From positions 1-64,000 of the forward strand of contig NCEU01000009.1 in the NCBI GenBank assembly GCA_002280855.1: 64,000 nt of DNA. Direction: 5' to 3'. The stretch is from Sphingomonadales bacterium 32-65-25 (GTDB taxonomy: Bacteria > Pseudomonadota > Alphaproteobacteria > Sphingomonadales > Sphingomonadaceae). The position numbers were made by a program, and so were the translations under genes. The notes under the pieces were generated by a model. The model was not told the DNA's origin, searched no databases, and saw only the letters and a program-made list of their open reading frames with translations. This document shows, piece by piece, positions 17,365 to 26,280 of the stretch; the first letter of the stretch is position 1, and every line of letters starts with the position of its first letter.

Positions 17365-18371
17365 GGTTTCGATACCTCGATGAGCAGCTTGCCGAAATTG
17401 CCGCCAGTGTAGAGCTCTTTCACCGCGCTTACGGCGTTTTCGAGGCCAGGGCGAATGTCCTGACGCGTTTTTAGCTGGCCGCCCAGCATCCAGCCGGCCA
17501 GCGCCATGCCGCTTTCGCCAAAGCGCGGCGCGAAATCGGTGACAATGAAGCCGCGGATCAGCAACCGCCGCATCAGGATCATCGTCCAGAAACCCGGCGG
17601 TTCGGTAGGGGTGACGTCGTTGTAGCTGGAGATCATCCCGCACAGCGCGATGCGGCCGAACAGCTTCATGCGCTTCATCACTTCGACCATGATCGGCCCG
17701 CCGACCTGTTCGAAATTGATGTCGATGCCGCCAGGCGCCAGCCGATCGAGCGCGGCGCCGACATCTTCATTCTTGTAATCGATGCAGGCATCGAAGCCGA
17801 GTTCGTTCACCACATAATCGCACTTGGCCTTGCCGCCAGCGATACCGATGACGCGGCAGCCCTTGATCTTGCCGATCTGGCCAACAATCTGGCCCACACC
17901 GCCGGCCGCGGCGGAAACGACCAGCGTCTCGCCCGGCTTGGGCTGGCCGATATCGAGCAGGCCAAAGTACGCCGTGGGGCCGACCAGCGCCAACGTGCCA
18001 TAAGCGGCGGCGAGCGACACGCCCGGCAATTGCGGCAGCGGCGACATGAAGCTGCCATCGGAAATGATGTGATCGGCCCATTCGCCCAGGCCCGCCATGA
18101 TCTGGCCCGGTTCGACCCCGGCCTTGCGGCTGGCCACAACCCGCCCGCACACGCCGGCGCGCATCGGGGCGCCCAACTCCACAGGCGGCATGTACTGCTC
18201 CTGATCGCTCATCCAGATGCGGTTGGTGGGATCAAGCGACATGTAGATGATGGCGAGCAGGAACTGGCCATCGGCCAACTCCGGAAGAGCTTCGTTCACC
18301 AGTTCCAGATCACTGTCGGCGATATCGCCCACCGGCCGGCGCGCCAGTTTCCACACCTTGCGTATCAACAT
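17361..18371 (-). CDS. NADP-dependent MDR oxidoreductase (CurA/prostaglandin-reductase-like)
   Basis: A 336-residue zinc-free medium-chain reductase. N-terminal SLDPTNRIWMSDQEQYMPPV and the coenzyme motif SAAAGGVGQIVGQIGKIKG (near residue 155) are typical of the CurA/leukotriene B4 12-hydroxydehydrogenase group, which reduces activated double bonds with NADPH. The ATG at 18371 is supported by a short overlap with the stop of the upstream hydrolase. The gene sits in a TetR-regulated operon, hydrolase-reductase-HNH. The substrate is unknown. Confidence 0.88.
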   Translation of the reverse strand: MLIRKVWKLARRPVGDIADSDLELVNEALPELADGQFLLAIIYMSLDPTNRIWMSDQEQYMPPVELGAPMRAGVCGRVVASRKAGVEPGQIMAGLGEWADHIISDGSFMSPLPQLPGVSLAAAYGTLALVGPTAYFGLLDIGQPKPGETLVVSAAAGGVGQIVGQIGKIKGCRVIGIAGGKAKCDYVVNELGFDACIDYKNEDVGAALDRLAPGGIDINFEQVGGPIMVEVMKRMKLFGRIALCGMISSYNDVTPTEPPGFWTMILMRRLLIRGFIVTDFAPRFGESGMALAGWMLGGQLKTRQDIRPGLENAVSAVKELYTGGNFGKLLIEVSKP

Positions 18372-19291
18372 GCCTCTCCCCGTTTGATGTCGTCCAGAAA
18401 ATCCCGAAGTGCGGCGGCCGCCACCGGCTCCATCAGCGTGGGCGCATGGCCAACGCCTGGCACCGTCACCGCCGTCACACCGGGCAGGCGGCGTTGCATC
18501 TGGGCTTGTGTCACCGCCGAAAACACGTCCGACAATAAGGCGCGCAAGGACAATACCGGCAGGCCCTTGAGACTGTCGAACGCGGCCCAATCATCGGCGC
18601 CGGCATCGCCGTGCGGCAACCGGAACGGTTCGGCGATGCGTGGATCATAATCGAAGATGATGCGGCCCTGCGGCCCCACCCGGCACAGGCGCTTGGCAAA
18701 GGCCAGCCATTCGTGCAGCCCCCAATCGGGGTGGATGGCCGCGTTGCGCACCCCCAGTTCGCGGGCAGCATGCACCCAGGTCATCCAGTTGCCGCCGCGC
18801 CCCACATTGGCCTGCAGGCGCTTGAGGCCGGCCGGCTCGATGGCCGGGCCGATATCGTTCAGCACCACGCCGGCCATGCGGGCGCGGTGTGCGGTCGTCA
18901 TCCGCAAGGCGAGAAGGCCACCCATCGAGGCACCGATCACCACGAAGCGATCCACCCCGGCCGCATCCAGCACCAGCGACAGATCGCGCAGATAGGTGAG
19001 CGAGACATAGGTGAGCGAATCGCGCGCCCAGCCTGATTCGCCGCGGCCGCGCAGATCGGGCGCAATCAGGCGCCAATCGGCTCCCAGCGATTCGGCGAGC
19101 GGGGCAAAATCGGCGCCATTGCGGGTGAGGCCGGCCAGGCACAGCAGCGCTGGGCGATCGGCCGGGACGCGAGGATCATGATGTTCGTGCCAGCACAGCC
19201 GCACGCTATCGCCCGTGAACGCATAGCCTTTCTGCCAGCCGGGGGCCGGTTCGGGCCGTGAAGCCGGAGCAGAGAGGGGGGCGACGGCCAT
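18365..19291 (-). CDS. Alpha/beta hydrolase
   Basis: A 308-residue hydrolase. The oxyanion region LLCLAGLTRNGADF is followed by PDLRGRGESGW and the nucleophile elbow VVIGASMGGLLALRM (Ser in GASMGG); the C-terminal GVGHAPTL supplies the His. The ATG at 19291 is chosen over a TTG at 19309 because a TATAAC box on the same strand and the putative TetR operator lie immediately upstream, leaving no room for the longer form. First gene of the operon; divergent from the TetR gene, which probably controls it. Ester or lactone substrates are possible. Confidence 0.88.
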   Translation of the reverse strand: MAVAPLSAPASRPEPAPGWQKGYAFTGDSVRLCWHEHHDPRVPADRPALLCLAGLTRNGADFAPLAESLGADWRLIAPDLRGRGESGWARDSLTYVSLTYLRDLSLVLDAAGVDRFVVIGASMGGLLALRMTTAHRARMAGVVLNDIGPAIEPAGLKRLQANVGRGGNWMTWVHAARELGVRNAAIHPDWGLHEWLAFAKRLCRVGPQGRIIFDYDPRIAEPFRLPHGDAGADDWAAFDSLKGLPVLSLRALLSDVFSAVTQAQMQRRLPGVTAVTVPGVGHAPTLMEPVAAAALRDFLDDIKRGEAC

Positions 19292-19294
19292 ATT

Positions 19295-19324
19295 TTGACT
19301 CTGACTCAACTCTCTTGTTATAGG
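19295..19324 (+). promoter_or_regulatory. tetR promoter with overlapping palindromic operator
   Basis: TTGACT (19295-19300) and TATAGG (19319-19324), 18 bases apart, form a plausible promoter for the TetR gene. The 15-base imperfect palindrome TTGACTCTGACTCAA (19295-19309, pattern TTGA-TC-GA-TCAA) covers the -35 box. On the other strand TATAAC (19317-19322) could drive the hydrolase operon, putting the same palindrome just downstream of its -10. One bound repressor could therefore silence both directions. Confidence 0.5.
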
Positions 19325-19360
19325 AAGCCATTACCGTGGGGGTAAGGAAGAACAGCTAAA

Positions 19361-20068
19361 GTGGCAACGCGCGCGCTCGATTCTCGTGGTTCCAATGCCA
19401 GCACGGCCCGCACCGGTGGCCGCGCTGCCCCGCGTGCCGCTTCGGGCGTGGCCGACATGCGGGCCCGCCGGTATGACCCGACCGAAACCAAGGCGCGGGT
19501 CCTGGCTGCGGCCCACATGCTGTTTTCCCGCCAGGGCTTTGCCGCCACCGGCACGGCCGATATTGCCCGCGAAGCCGATGTTTCGGAAGGCTCCATCTTC
19601 TATCATTTCGGCTCCAAGAAGGCGTTGCTCCAGGAATTGGGCCGCCGCCATGGCGAAGCGATGATCGCCGCGATGGAAGAGGGCTACACCCTCGAAGATC
19701 TGGAACCGGGCATCACCGTTCCGCGCGTGTTGCGTTTCGTGCGCGACAACATGATCTGGGAAGGCGCGGAAGCTGAATGCGCCGATTGCGGGCCAAAGGC
19801 AGCGATGGCCTCCAACCCCGATGCCGAACCCTTCTATCATGCCGCCAAGGCCGTCACGACCGACTGGATCAAGCGCCACATGCAGGCCGCCCTGGCCAAG
19901 CGCGGCGTGACCGGCGTAGACATCGATATCGCCGCCAGCTTCACACACCATGTTGTTGGCGATGCTATTGATCGTTGGCTGTGCGCTGCTTCCCCGGAAG
20001 AGGCAGACCGCGTCGAGCGTGAGACCGTGCGCTACATCCGCGCCGCCAGCGGATATCCACTGGATTGA
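19361..20068 (+). CDS. TetR-family transcriptional regulator
   Basis: 235 residues starting with GTG at 19361, preceded by AAGGAAGAAC; an internal ATG at 19457 would remove a basic, probably disordered N-terminal extension. The helix-turn-helix is RVLAAAHMLFSRQGFAATGT followed by ADIAREADVSEGSIFYHFGS. The C-terminal ligand domain carries CADCG and is otherwise unassigned. Divergent from the hydrolase-reductase operon with a palindrome between them, so it is likely the local repressor, responding to a substrate of that operon. Confidence 0.9.
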   Translation: MATRALDSRGSNASTARTGGRAAPRAASGVADMRARRYDPTETKARVLAAAHMLFSRQGFAATGTADIAREADVSEGSIFYHFGSKKALLQELGRRHGEAMIAAMEEGYTLEDLEPGITVPRVLRFVRDNMIWEGAEAECADCGPKAAMASNPDAEPFYHAAKAVTTDWIKRHMQAALAKRGVTGVDIDIAASFTHHVVGDAIDRWLCAASPEEADRVERETVRYIRAASGYPLD

Positions 20069-20096
20069 GGTGACGGCTGCGGCCATAGGTTTCGCC

Positions 20097-21470
20097 ATGG
20101 CCGACTTCATTCCCGAAACGAAAATCCTCGAACTGGGGGCGGACTTTTTCGATCCCGTCGAAGCCGCCCCGTTTCCCCAGACCATCCTGCGTTTCCGCAA
20201 CGACCGGGCCGCCGCGCAGGTGGGGCTCGATGGCTTGAGTGATGACCAGTGGCTGCAGCATTTCGGCCGCTTCGTCCCCCTGCCCGGCAGCCTGACCGGG
20301 CCGCTGGCGCTGCGGTATCACGGCCACCAGTTCCGCACCTACAACCCCGATCTTGGCGACGGCCGCGGCTTCCTGTTCGCGCAGTGCCGCGATGATCAAG
20401 GCCGGTTGATGGACCTTGGCACCAAGGGCAGCGGTACCACGCCGTGGAGCCGGATGGGCGATGGCCGCCTGACCCTCAAAGGCGCGGTGCGCGAAATCCT
20501 TGCCACCGAAATGCTGGAAGCGCTCGGTGTCGCCACCAGCCGCACGTTCAGCGTGATCGAAACCGGCGAAAAGCTGATCCGCAGCGATGAACCCTCGCCC
20601 ACCCGCGCCGCCGTGCTCGTGCGCCTCAATCACAGCCACGTGCGCTATGGCAGCTTCCAGCGCCAGGCCTTCCACCAGAACCGCGAGGGGCTGACAAAAC
20701 TGGTCGATTACGGCCTCACCCACCTCGCCCCGGACGCCACCGGCCCCACGCCGGTCGCCGCGCTGGTTGATCATGCCGTCAAAGGCGCGGCGCGCATGGC
20801 GGCGCAGTATATGGCCGCCGGCTTTGTCCATGGCGTTCTCAACACTGACAATATCAACATCACCGGCGAAAGCTTCGATTACGGCCCCTGGCGCTTTGCC
20901 CCGGCCTGGGATGCCGGCTTCACCGCTGCTTATTTCGATCATTCCGGCCTCTATGCCTTTGGCCGCCAGGCCGAAGCCCTGCAGTGGAACCTGTACCAGC
21001 TGGGCAGCGCGCTGCGGCTGATCGCGGAGACAGACGAACTGAAAGGCCCGCTGGAAACCTATCCGCTGCGCTATCGCGCCGCCCTGTCAGACGCGGTGCT
21101 GGGTCGGCTTGGCGTCAAGCGGTTGGGGCCGAGTGAGGATGAGGTGCTGGTGGAGGCCATCCAGAAGGCACTGGTCACAACCCAGATGGACCCGGATCGC
21201 TTCTTCTTCGATTGGCGCGGCGGCGTGCGGCGCGGGGCATCCGTGGCCGATCCGCATTACAGCCACGATGGCTTCACGGATTTCCTGGCGCTGATCCCCG
21301 ATTTCGCGGCCGGCGCGCCGTCACACGCTTACTGGTCAGACGAAGCCCCCTGCACCATGCTGATCGATGAGGTGGAAGCCCTGTGGGCACCCATCGCCGA
21401 GCGTGACGACTGGGCACCGCTCCACGACAAGATCACCGCCATCCGGCGCATGGGCGAAGCGCACCAATAA
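20097..21470 (+). CDS. selO: Protein adenylyltransferase SelO
   Basis: A 457-residue pseudokinase-like AMPylase (YdiU/UPF0061). Conserved segments are PLALRYHGHQFRTYNPDLGD, DLGTKGSGTTPWSRMGDGRL (near residue 105), GAVREILATEMLEALGV and VHGVLNTDNINITGESFDYG. SelO transfers AMP to Ser/Thr/Tyr of metabolic and redox proteins and is linked to oxidative stress. It lacks the C-terminal selenocysteine/cysteine extension found in some members. The ATG at 20097 is chosen on homology although the frame is open to 19950. It is 28 bases after the TetR gene and may be cotranscribed. Confidence 0.95.
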   Translation: MADFIPETKILELGADFFDPVEAAPFPQTILRFRNDRAAAQVGLDGLSDDQWLQHFGRFVPLPGSLTGPLALRYHGHQFRTYNPDLGDGRGFLFAQCRDDQGRLMDLGTKGSGTTPWSRMGDGRLTLKGAVREILATEMLEALGVATSRTFSVIETGEKLIRSDEPSPTRAAVLVRLNHSHVRYGSFQRQAFHQNREGLTKLVDYGLTHLAPDATGPTPVAALVDHAVKGAARMAAQYMAAGFVHGVLNTDNINITGESFDYGPWRFAPAWDAGFTAAYFDHSGLYAFGRQAEALQWNLYQLGSALRLIAETDELKGPLETYPLRYRAALSDAVLGRLGVKRLGPSEDEVLVEAIQKALVTTQMDPDRFFFDWRGGVRRGASVADPHYSHDGFTDFLALIPDFAAGAPSHAYWSDEAPCTMLIDEVEALWAPIAERDDWAPLHDKITAIRRMGEAHQ

Positions 21471-21471
21471 T

Positions 21472-21519
21472 CCCTCTCCCGTTGACGCCAGAGGCGTCGC
21501 CTACGGCTGCGGGAGAGGG
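21472..21519. repeat. CCCTCTCCC/GGGAGAGGG intergenic repeat, short copy
   Basis: An inverted repeat with CCCTCTCCC at the left and GGGAGAGGG at the right, enclosing a GACGCC-AGAG-GGCGTC stem. It fills the gap between convergent selO and hinT almost exactly. A larger relative lies at 62625-62760. Such elements are common in alphaproteobacteria, and this one may also act as a bidirectional terminator. Confidence 0.65.
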
Positions 21520-21897
21520 TTATCTGGCCAGCATCGGTCCCAGCGCCTTGCCACCGAAGATGTGCACATGCAGATGCGGCACTTCCTGATGGGCATTCAC
21601 CCCGGCGTTGGCGAGCAGGCGATAGCCCGGCTCTTCCAGCTCCAGCAGCTTCGCCACTTCCCCCACTGCCCGCACAAAACCGGCGATCTCCGCCTCGCTG
21701 GCCGTGGCCGAAAAATCCGCCCAGCTGCGATACGCCCCCTTGGGGATCACCAGCACATGGGTGGGCGCCTGCGGGTTGATGTCGTGAAAGGCCAGCGCGT
21801 GCGGGGTTTCGTGCACGCGTTTGCACGGGATCTCGCCGCGCAGGATGCGGGCGAAGATATTATTCTCGTCATAGGCACCAAGGGCGTCCACAGGCAT
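21520..21897 (-). CDS. hinT: HIT-family nucleotide-binding protein (HinT)
   Basis: 125 residues from ATG 21897. It starts MPVDALGAYDENNIFARILR, with the family sequence KRVHETPHALAFHDINPQAP and the catalytic histidine triad HLHVHIFGG near the C-terminus. HinT hydrolyses purine nucleoside phosphoramidates such as lysyl-AMP. The frame continues 19 codons upstream but without homology. Convergent with selO; divergent from the PhnA-domain gene with 81 bases between the starts. Confidence 0.93.
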   Translation of the reverse strand: MPVDALGAYDENNIFARILRGEIPCKRVHETPHALAFHDINPQAPTHVLVIPKGAYRSWADFSATASEAEIAGFVRAVGEVAKLLELEEPGYRLLANAGVNAHQEVPHLHVHIFGGKALGPMLAR

Positions 21898-21978
21898 GTT
21901 AAAGGCTCCCACGCGATTGCCGCCTGTTCGTATCACCGTTGCCGCAACCGGCAAGACCTGCCTGCAAGGATCAACACC

Positions 21979-22299
21979 ATGTCTGCCGATTCCAGCGACG
22001 AAGATTATGTCTATGACGAGGTCAGCGGCGAATGGCTGCCCGCCGCCGAACTGCGGGCGCGCGCGCCGGCGGCCGATCCCGATGCCGTGGAAGTGCGCGA
22101 TGCGGTCGGCAATCTGCTCGCCGATGGCGATCAGGTGACGTTGATCAAGGATCTCGACGTGAAGGGCGCCGGCCAGACCCTGCGCCGCGGCACGCTGATC
22201 AAGTCGATCCGCCTCACCGGCGATCCCCAGGAAATCGACTGCAGGTTCGACGGCATCAAGGGTCTCGTGCTGCGCGCCGAGTTCGTCAAGAAGCGCTGA
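21979..22299 (+). CDS. PhnA/YjdM C-terminal domain protein
   Basis: 106 residues. The C-terminal part, VRDAVGNLLADGDQVTLIKD, and then LRRGTLIKSIRLTGDPQEID and GIKGLVLRAEFVKK, is the SH3-like domain of PhnA/YjdM. The zinc-ribbon half normally preceding it is replaced here by an acidic segment (DSSDEDYVYDEVSGEWLPA) with no cysteines. Despite the name, YjdM proteins have no proven part in phosphonate breakdown. The gene stands alone between hinT and rho. Confidence 0.85.
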   Translation: MSADSSDEDYVYDEVSGEWLPAAELRARAPAADPDAVEVRDAVGNLLADGDQVTLIKDLDVKGAGQTLRRGTLIKSIRLTGDPQEIDCRFDGIKGLVLRAEFVKKR

Positions 22300-22438
22300 T
22301 CAGACTTTACTTGCGTCCGCCGCCCGGCGGGCTTATTTACCCCTTGCTCGCACCCGTCCTGGCGTGCGGCAGGCTTCACTTGCATCATCGCCGCGTATCT
22401 GAGCCACGCGCTCGTCGCCGCGAAGCCGAAAGACTGAC

Positions 22439-23695
22439 ATGCACCTCCAAGAACTCAAGAAGACTCCGCCCGCCGAACTGGTCGCAATGGCTGAGGAAAT
22501 GGGCGTCGAGAACGCCTCTACCCTGCGCAAGCAGGATATCATTTTCGGCATCCTGAAAGCCGCTGCCGAAGCCGGCACCGAAGTGATGGGCGCTGGCACC
22601 ATCGAGGTTATGCCAGATGGTTTTGGCTTCATGCGCTCGGCCGATGCCAGCTATCTCGCCGGCCCTGACGATATTTACGTGAACCCGCAGATCGTGCGCC
22701 GTTACGGCCTGCGCACGGGCGACACGGTGGAAGGCGAGATCAGCTCGCCCAAGAACGGCGAACGCTATTTCGGCCTGAACAAGGTGACCGCGATCAATTT
22801 CGATGATCCCGAAGCCGTGCGCCACCGGGTCAACTTCGACAACCTCACCCCGCTGTACCCGGATGAAAAGCTCAACCTGGAGCTTGGCGACCCCACATCC
22901 AAGGACAAGACCGGCCGGGTGATCGACATCGTCGCCCCGCTCGGCAAGGGCCAGCGCTGCCTGATCGTTGCCCCGCCGCGCGTCGGCAAGACGATCATGA
23001 TGCAGAATATTGCGAAAGCCATCAGCGCCAACCATCCGGAATGTTTCCTGATGGTGCTGCTGATCGACGAGCGCCCCGAAGAAGTCACCGACATGCAGCG
23101 CACGGTGAAGGGCGAGGTGATCTCCTCCACCTTCGACGAGCCCGCCACCCGCCACGTGCAGGTTGCCGAAATGGCGATCGAAAAGGCCAAACGCCTAGTG
23201 GAACACAAGCGCGACGTCGTCATCCTGCTCGACAACATCACCCGCCTGGGCCGCGCCTACAACACGGTGGTGCCATCGAGCGGCAAGGTGCTGACCGGCG
23301 GTGTGGACGCCAACGCCCTGCAGCGCCCCAAGCGCTTCTTTGGTGCGGCGCGTAACATCGAGGAGGGTGGCAGCCTCACCATCATCTCCACCGCACTGAT
23401 CGACACCGGCAGCCGCATGGATGAAGTGATCTTCGAAGAGTTCAAGGGCACCGGCAACGCCGAAATCGTGCTGGATCGCAAGATCGCCGACAAGCGCGTC
23501 TTCCCGGCCATCGACATCGGCAAGAGCGGCACCCGCAAGGAAGAGCTGCTGGTGGACAAGGAAACCCTGTCCAAGATGTGGGTGCTGCGCCGTATCCTGA
23601 TGCAGATGGGGTCGACCGATGCGATCGAGTTCCTGATGGACAAGATGAAGGATTCGGTGACGAACGCGGATTTCTTCAATGCGATGAACAAGTGA
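22439..23695 (+). CDS. rho: Transcription termination factor Rho
   Basis: A 418-residue RNA-dependent helicase. It has the N-terminal helical and cold-shock-like RNA domain ([33 protein letters not shown]), Walker [18 protein letters not shown] near residue 175, Walker [17 protein letters not shown], and the C-terminal secondary RNA site. Standard length and no insertion domain. A GC-rich leader of about 140 bases precedes it; Rho is autoregulated in other bacteria, but no specific signal was recognised here. It ends directly at a composite repeat containing a terminator. Confidence 0.98.
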   Translation: MHLQELKKTPPAELVAMAEEMGVENASTLRKQDIIFGILKAAAEAGTEVMGAGTIEVMPDGFGFMRSADASYLAGPDDIYVNPQIVRRYGLRTGDTVEGEISSPKNGERYFGLNKVTAINFDDPEAVRHRVNFDNLTPLYPDEKLNLELGDPTSKDKTGRVIDIVAPLGKGQRCLIVAPPRVGKTIMMQNIAKAISANHPECFLMVLLIDERPEEVTDMQRTVKGEVISSTFDEPATRHVQVAEMAIEKAKRLVEHKRDVVILLDNITRLGRAYNTVVPSSGKVLTGGVDANALQRPKRFFGAARNIEEGGSLTIISTALIDTGSRMDEVIFEEFKGTGNAEIVLDRKIADKRVFPAIDIGKSGTRKEELLVDKETLSKMWVLRRILMQMGSTDAIEFLMDKMKDSVTNADFFNAMNK

Positions 23696-23868
23696 GGCGG
23701 CTGGAAATAGCGGCGCTATTTCCAGACTCGCCAAACTTGGGCCAGCGAACGAAAAGGGCGGCCCCATCAGGCCGCCCTTTTTGATTCGTCTGACGACGTG
23801 GCTCCGCCACGCTCTTCCTTCCACTTACTTCGGCACCCCAAGCGGACTCGGCGGCTCCGCCGCCGGCC
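23696..23868 (+). repeat. Composite intergenic repeat, copy A (after rho)
   Basis: It starts on the base after the rho stop codon. In order: a 37-base block with the palindrome CTGGAAATAGC-GGC-GCTATTTCCAG (23696-23732); a bidirectional terminator hairpin (23752-23782); a block GTGGCTCCGCCACGCTCTTC (23798 on) and an end block AGCGGACTCGGCGGCT with its inverted partner (23841-23868). The same blocks in the same order occur on the minus strand after rpoZ (49969-50164). Confidence 0.8.
23752..23782 (+). terminator. Rho-independent terminator (bidirectional)
   Basis: AAAA, then an 8-bp stem GGGCGGCC/GGCCGCCC (23756-23763 with 23770-23777), then TTTTT. It lies between the convergent rho and thioredoxin-lipoprotein genes and can serve both. 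Confidence 0.85.
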
Positions 23869-23887
23869 GCGCCCGCCAAGCGCAACG

Positions 23888-24436
23888 TCAGCCAGTGATG
23901 GCCTTGCGCACCTCGGCCGATGCCCAATCCAGCGTACCCGACACCCGCCAGATCTCCTTGCCCTCTTCATCATAGAGGATCGTCACCGGCAGCCCCTTGG
24001 CCTTGATCGCTTCGGCATAGCTGCCCGGCTGGTCCAGCCCGGTTTCGATATTCTTGAACTTGTCCTTGCCCCAGAACTTGTCGACCGCCTGCCAGCCTTC
24101 CATGTCTTCGGAAATCGGCAGCACCATCACCGGCACTTCGCCGGCCAGCTTGTCGAGCGCCGGCATCTCAGCGATGCACGGCGCGCACCAGGTCGCCCAC
24201 AGGTTGACCAGCATCTTCATGCCCTTGTGGTCGCTGAGCTGCTGCTTGGTGCCGCCCTTCATTTCCCACGTCACCGCCGCCGGGCCGGGTTCACCGGCGT
24301 GGCTGCGATCGATGGTGTTGATCGGCGCTTCGCCCGGCTTTGCAGCGGTGGCAGCGGGCTTTTCGGGCGCCGTGGGGGCGGCCTGGTTGCAGCCGGCCAG
24401 CGCCAGCGTGGTGAGCAGCAGCAGAGTCTTGCGCAT
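23888..24436 (-). CDS. TlpA-like thioredoxin-fold lipoprotein
   Basis: 182 residues. The lipoprotein signal MRKTLLLLTTLALAGCNQ gives a lipid-modified Cys16. A Pro/Ala-rich linker is followed by a TlpA/ResA thioredoxin domain with the redox pair WATWCAPCIAEMP and a cis-proline loop KGLPVTILYD. It should act in the periplasm as a thiol-disulfide reductase, for example in cytochrome c maturation; the partner is unknown. The start at 24436 is fixed by the signal. Divergent from argH. Confidence 0.9.
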   Translation of the reverse strand: MRKTLLLLTTLALAGCNQAAPTAPEKPAATAAKPGEAPINTIDRSHAGEPGPAAVTWEMKGGTKQQLSDHKGMKMLVNLWATWCAPCIAEMPALDKLAGEVPVMVLPISEDMEGWQAVDKFWGKDKFKNIETGLDQPGSYAEAIKAKGLPVTILYDEEGKEIWRVSGTLDWASAEVRKAITG

Positions 24437-24514
24437 GTCAAAGTCCTTCAATCGCTGCCGCCCCGATAAACAGCGCAGTGGCGACTGCCAACCCACTGTG
24501 GCACCAAGCCCCGC

Positions 24515-24522
24515 AAAGGGGA
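24515..24522 (+). promoter_or_regulatory. Strong ribosome-binding site upstream of the long argH start
   Basis: AAAGGGGA ends seven bases before ATG 24530. The alternative argH start at 24629 has no recognisable site in the preceding 20 bases. Translation is therefore expected to begin at 24530, which puts the twin-arginine leader on the enzyme. Confidence 0.65.
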
Positions 24523-24529
24523 CAAGACG

Positions 24530-26038
24530 ATGACGGTTTCACGGCGCGACGCGATCAAACTGGCAGCATTGGGCGGCGCGGTCGCGGCTGGTTGCGGGGG
24601 CGGCAGCAATCCACTATCGGCCACCACCATGAGCAGCGACCCGACAACGCCAGCTGGCACCGCAAACAGCCTGTGGGGCGGCCGTTTTGGCGCCGGCCCT
24701 TCGGCGATCATGCAGGAAATCAACGCCTCCATCGGCGTCGACAAGCGGCTGTGGCGCCAGGACATCCAGGGCAGCCGCGCGCACGTCGCCATGCTGGGCA
24801 AGCAGGGCATTGTTTCGGCCGAGGATGTCGCCGCCATCGACAAGGGGCTGCAGCAGATTGCCGCCGAATATGACGCCGGCAAGCTGGTCGAGAATCTGGC
24901 GCTGGAGGATATCCACCTCCATGTCGAAACGCGGCTGAAAGAGATCATCGGTCCCGCCGCCGGCCGCCTGCACACCGCGCGCAGCCGCAACGATCAGGTG
25001 GCGGTGGATTTCCGCCTGTGGGTGAAGGCCGCCTGCGCCGAGGCCGATCTGGCGCTGAAGGGCCTGATCACCGCGCTGCTGGCCCGCGCCGAGGAACATG
25101 CCGATACGATCATGCCGGGCTTCACCCACCTGCAGGTGGCGCAGCCCGTCACGCTGGGCCATCACCTGATGGCCTATGTCGAGATGCTGGGCCGCGACCG
25201 CAGCCGCTTTGCCGATGCGATGAAGCGCATGGACGAATGCCCGCTGGGCGCCGCCGCGCTGGCCGGCACCAGTTTCCCCATCGATCGGCAGATGACTGCC
25301 AAGGCGCTGGGCTTTGCCGGTGGCCCGACGCGCAACAGCCTTGATTCCGTGTCTGACCGCGATTTCGCGCTGGAGTATCTTTCGGCCACCCACATGACCG
25401 GGCTGCACCTGTCGCGTCTGGCCGAGGAAATGATCATCTGGGCCAGCCAGCCGTTCGGTTTCATCACCCTGCCTGATGCCTGGTCCACCGGCAGCAGCAT
25501 CATGCCGCAGAAGCGCAACCCGGATGCTGCCGAATTGGTGCGCGCCAAGGCCGGTCAGTTCCTGGCGGCGTTCACCCGCCTGAGCGTGGTGATGAAGGGG
25601 CTCCCGCTGGCCTATTCCAAGGACATGCAGGACGACAAGGTGACGGTGTTTGCCGCGCATGACGATCTGGGCCTGTGCCTCGCCAGCATGATGGGCATGG
25701 TGCAGACCATTACCTTCAACAAGGCGAAGATGCGCGCCGCGGCCAACAGCGGCTTCTCCACCGCCACCGATCTGGCCGATTGGCTGGTGCGCGCCGGCGG
25801 TGTGCCGTTCCGCGAGGCCCACGAGATCACCGGCAAATGCGTGAAGGCCGCCGAAGCCAAGGGCACGGATCTCAATGGCCTGACCGACGCGGAATTGAGC
25901 GCCATCGACAAGCGCATCACCAAGGCGGTGCGCGACGTGCTCTCCGTCGAAGCCAGTGTTGCCAGCCGCACCAGCTTTGGCGGCACCGCCCCCGCCAATG
26001 TGCGCGCTGCCATTACAGCTGCGAAGGCCAGGCTGTGA
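24530..26038 (+). CDS. argH: Argininosuccinate lyase with N-terminal Tat-lipoprotein-like leader
   Basis: 502 residues. From about residue 47 it is a normal Arg[47 protein letters not shown] and the signature [12 protein letters not shown]. It cleaves argininosuccinate to arginine and fumarate. The first 33 residues, [20 protein letters not shown] then GCGGGS, look like a twin-arginine signal with a lipobox (AAGC). A good ribosome-binding site sits before this ATG, whereas the internal ATG at 24629, which would give a usual 469-residue enzyme, has none. Export of an amino-acid biosynthetic enzyme would be unexpected, so the leader may be translated vestigially or cleaved. Followed by lptM and lysA. 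Confidence 0.9.
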   Translation: MTVSRRDAIKLAALGGAVAAGCGGGSNPLSATTMSSDPTTPAGTANSLWGGRFGAGPSAIMQEINASIGVDKRLWRQDIQGSRAHVAMLGKQGIVSAEDVAAIDKGLQQIAAEYDAGKLVENLALEDIHLHVETRLKEIIGPAAGRLHTARSRNDQVAVDFRLWVKAACAEADLALKGLITALLARAEEHADTIMPGFTHLQVAQPVTLGHHLMAYVEMLGRDRSRFADAMKRMDECPLGAAALAGTSFPIDRQMTAKALGFAGGPTRNSLDSVSDRDFALEYLSATHMTGLHLSRLAEEMIIWASQPFGFITLPDAWSTGSSIMPQKRNPDAAELVRAKAGQFLAAFTRLSVVMKGLPLAYSKDMQDDKVTVFAAHDDLGLCLASMMGMVQTITFNKAKMRAAANSGFSTATDLADWLVRAGGVPFREAHEITGKCVKAAEAKGTDLNGLTDAELSAIDKRITKAVRDVLSVEASVASRTSFGGTAPANVRAAITAAKARL

Positions 26039-26277
26039 TCCGCCGCTTCGCTCTTGCATCGCTTTTGCTGCTCGCTGCATGCGGCAAGCAGGGCGCGCTG
26101 GAGCCCAGGGCCGGCCGGCCCGCCCCGGTGCGCAGTGAAACGCAGACCCGCGCCGCCACCCCGCAGGAAATGCTGAAGCTCGATCCGCAGGCGGTGCCGA
26201 CCCGGGTGGACGACAACCAGGGCCCACTGCCCGAACGCGGCAACGACCCGTTCAACTTGCCGCCCCCCAGGAACTGA
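26035..26277 (+). CDS. lptM: LptM-like small lipoprotein
   Basis: 80 residues, GTG start at 26035 overlapping the argH stop. The lipoprotein signal [20 protein letters not shown] has a lipobox ending at Cys16, followed by GKQGALEP, the motif of LptM (YifL), then a Pro-rich tail. LptM assists disulfide maturation of the LptD/E lipopolysaccharide translocon in the outer membrane. Its place between argH and lysA matches the frequent yifL neighbourhood near diaminopimelate genes. The Pro-rich extension is longer than in enterobacterial LptM. Confidence 0.8.
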   Translation: MIRRFALASLLLLAACGKQGALEPRAGRPAPVRSETQTRAATPQEMLKLDPQAVPTRVDDNQGPLPERGNDPFNLPPPRN

Positions 26278-26280
26278 CGA

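Noticed and set aside
19292..19309. TTG-initiated extension of the alpha/beta hydrolase by six residues
   Set aside because: It would place coding sequence over the palindromic operator and leave almost no leader after the TATAAC box; the ATG at 19291 is adequate.
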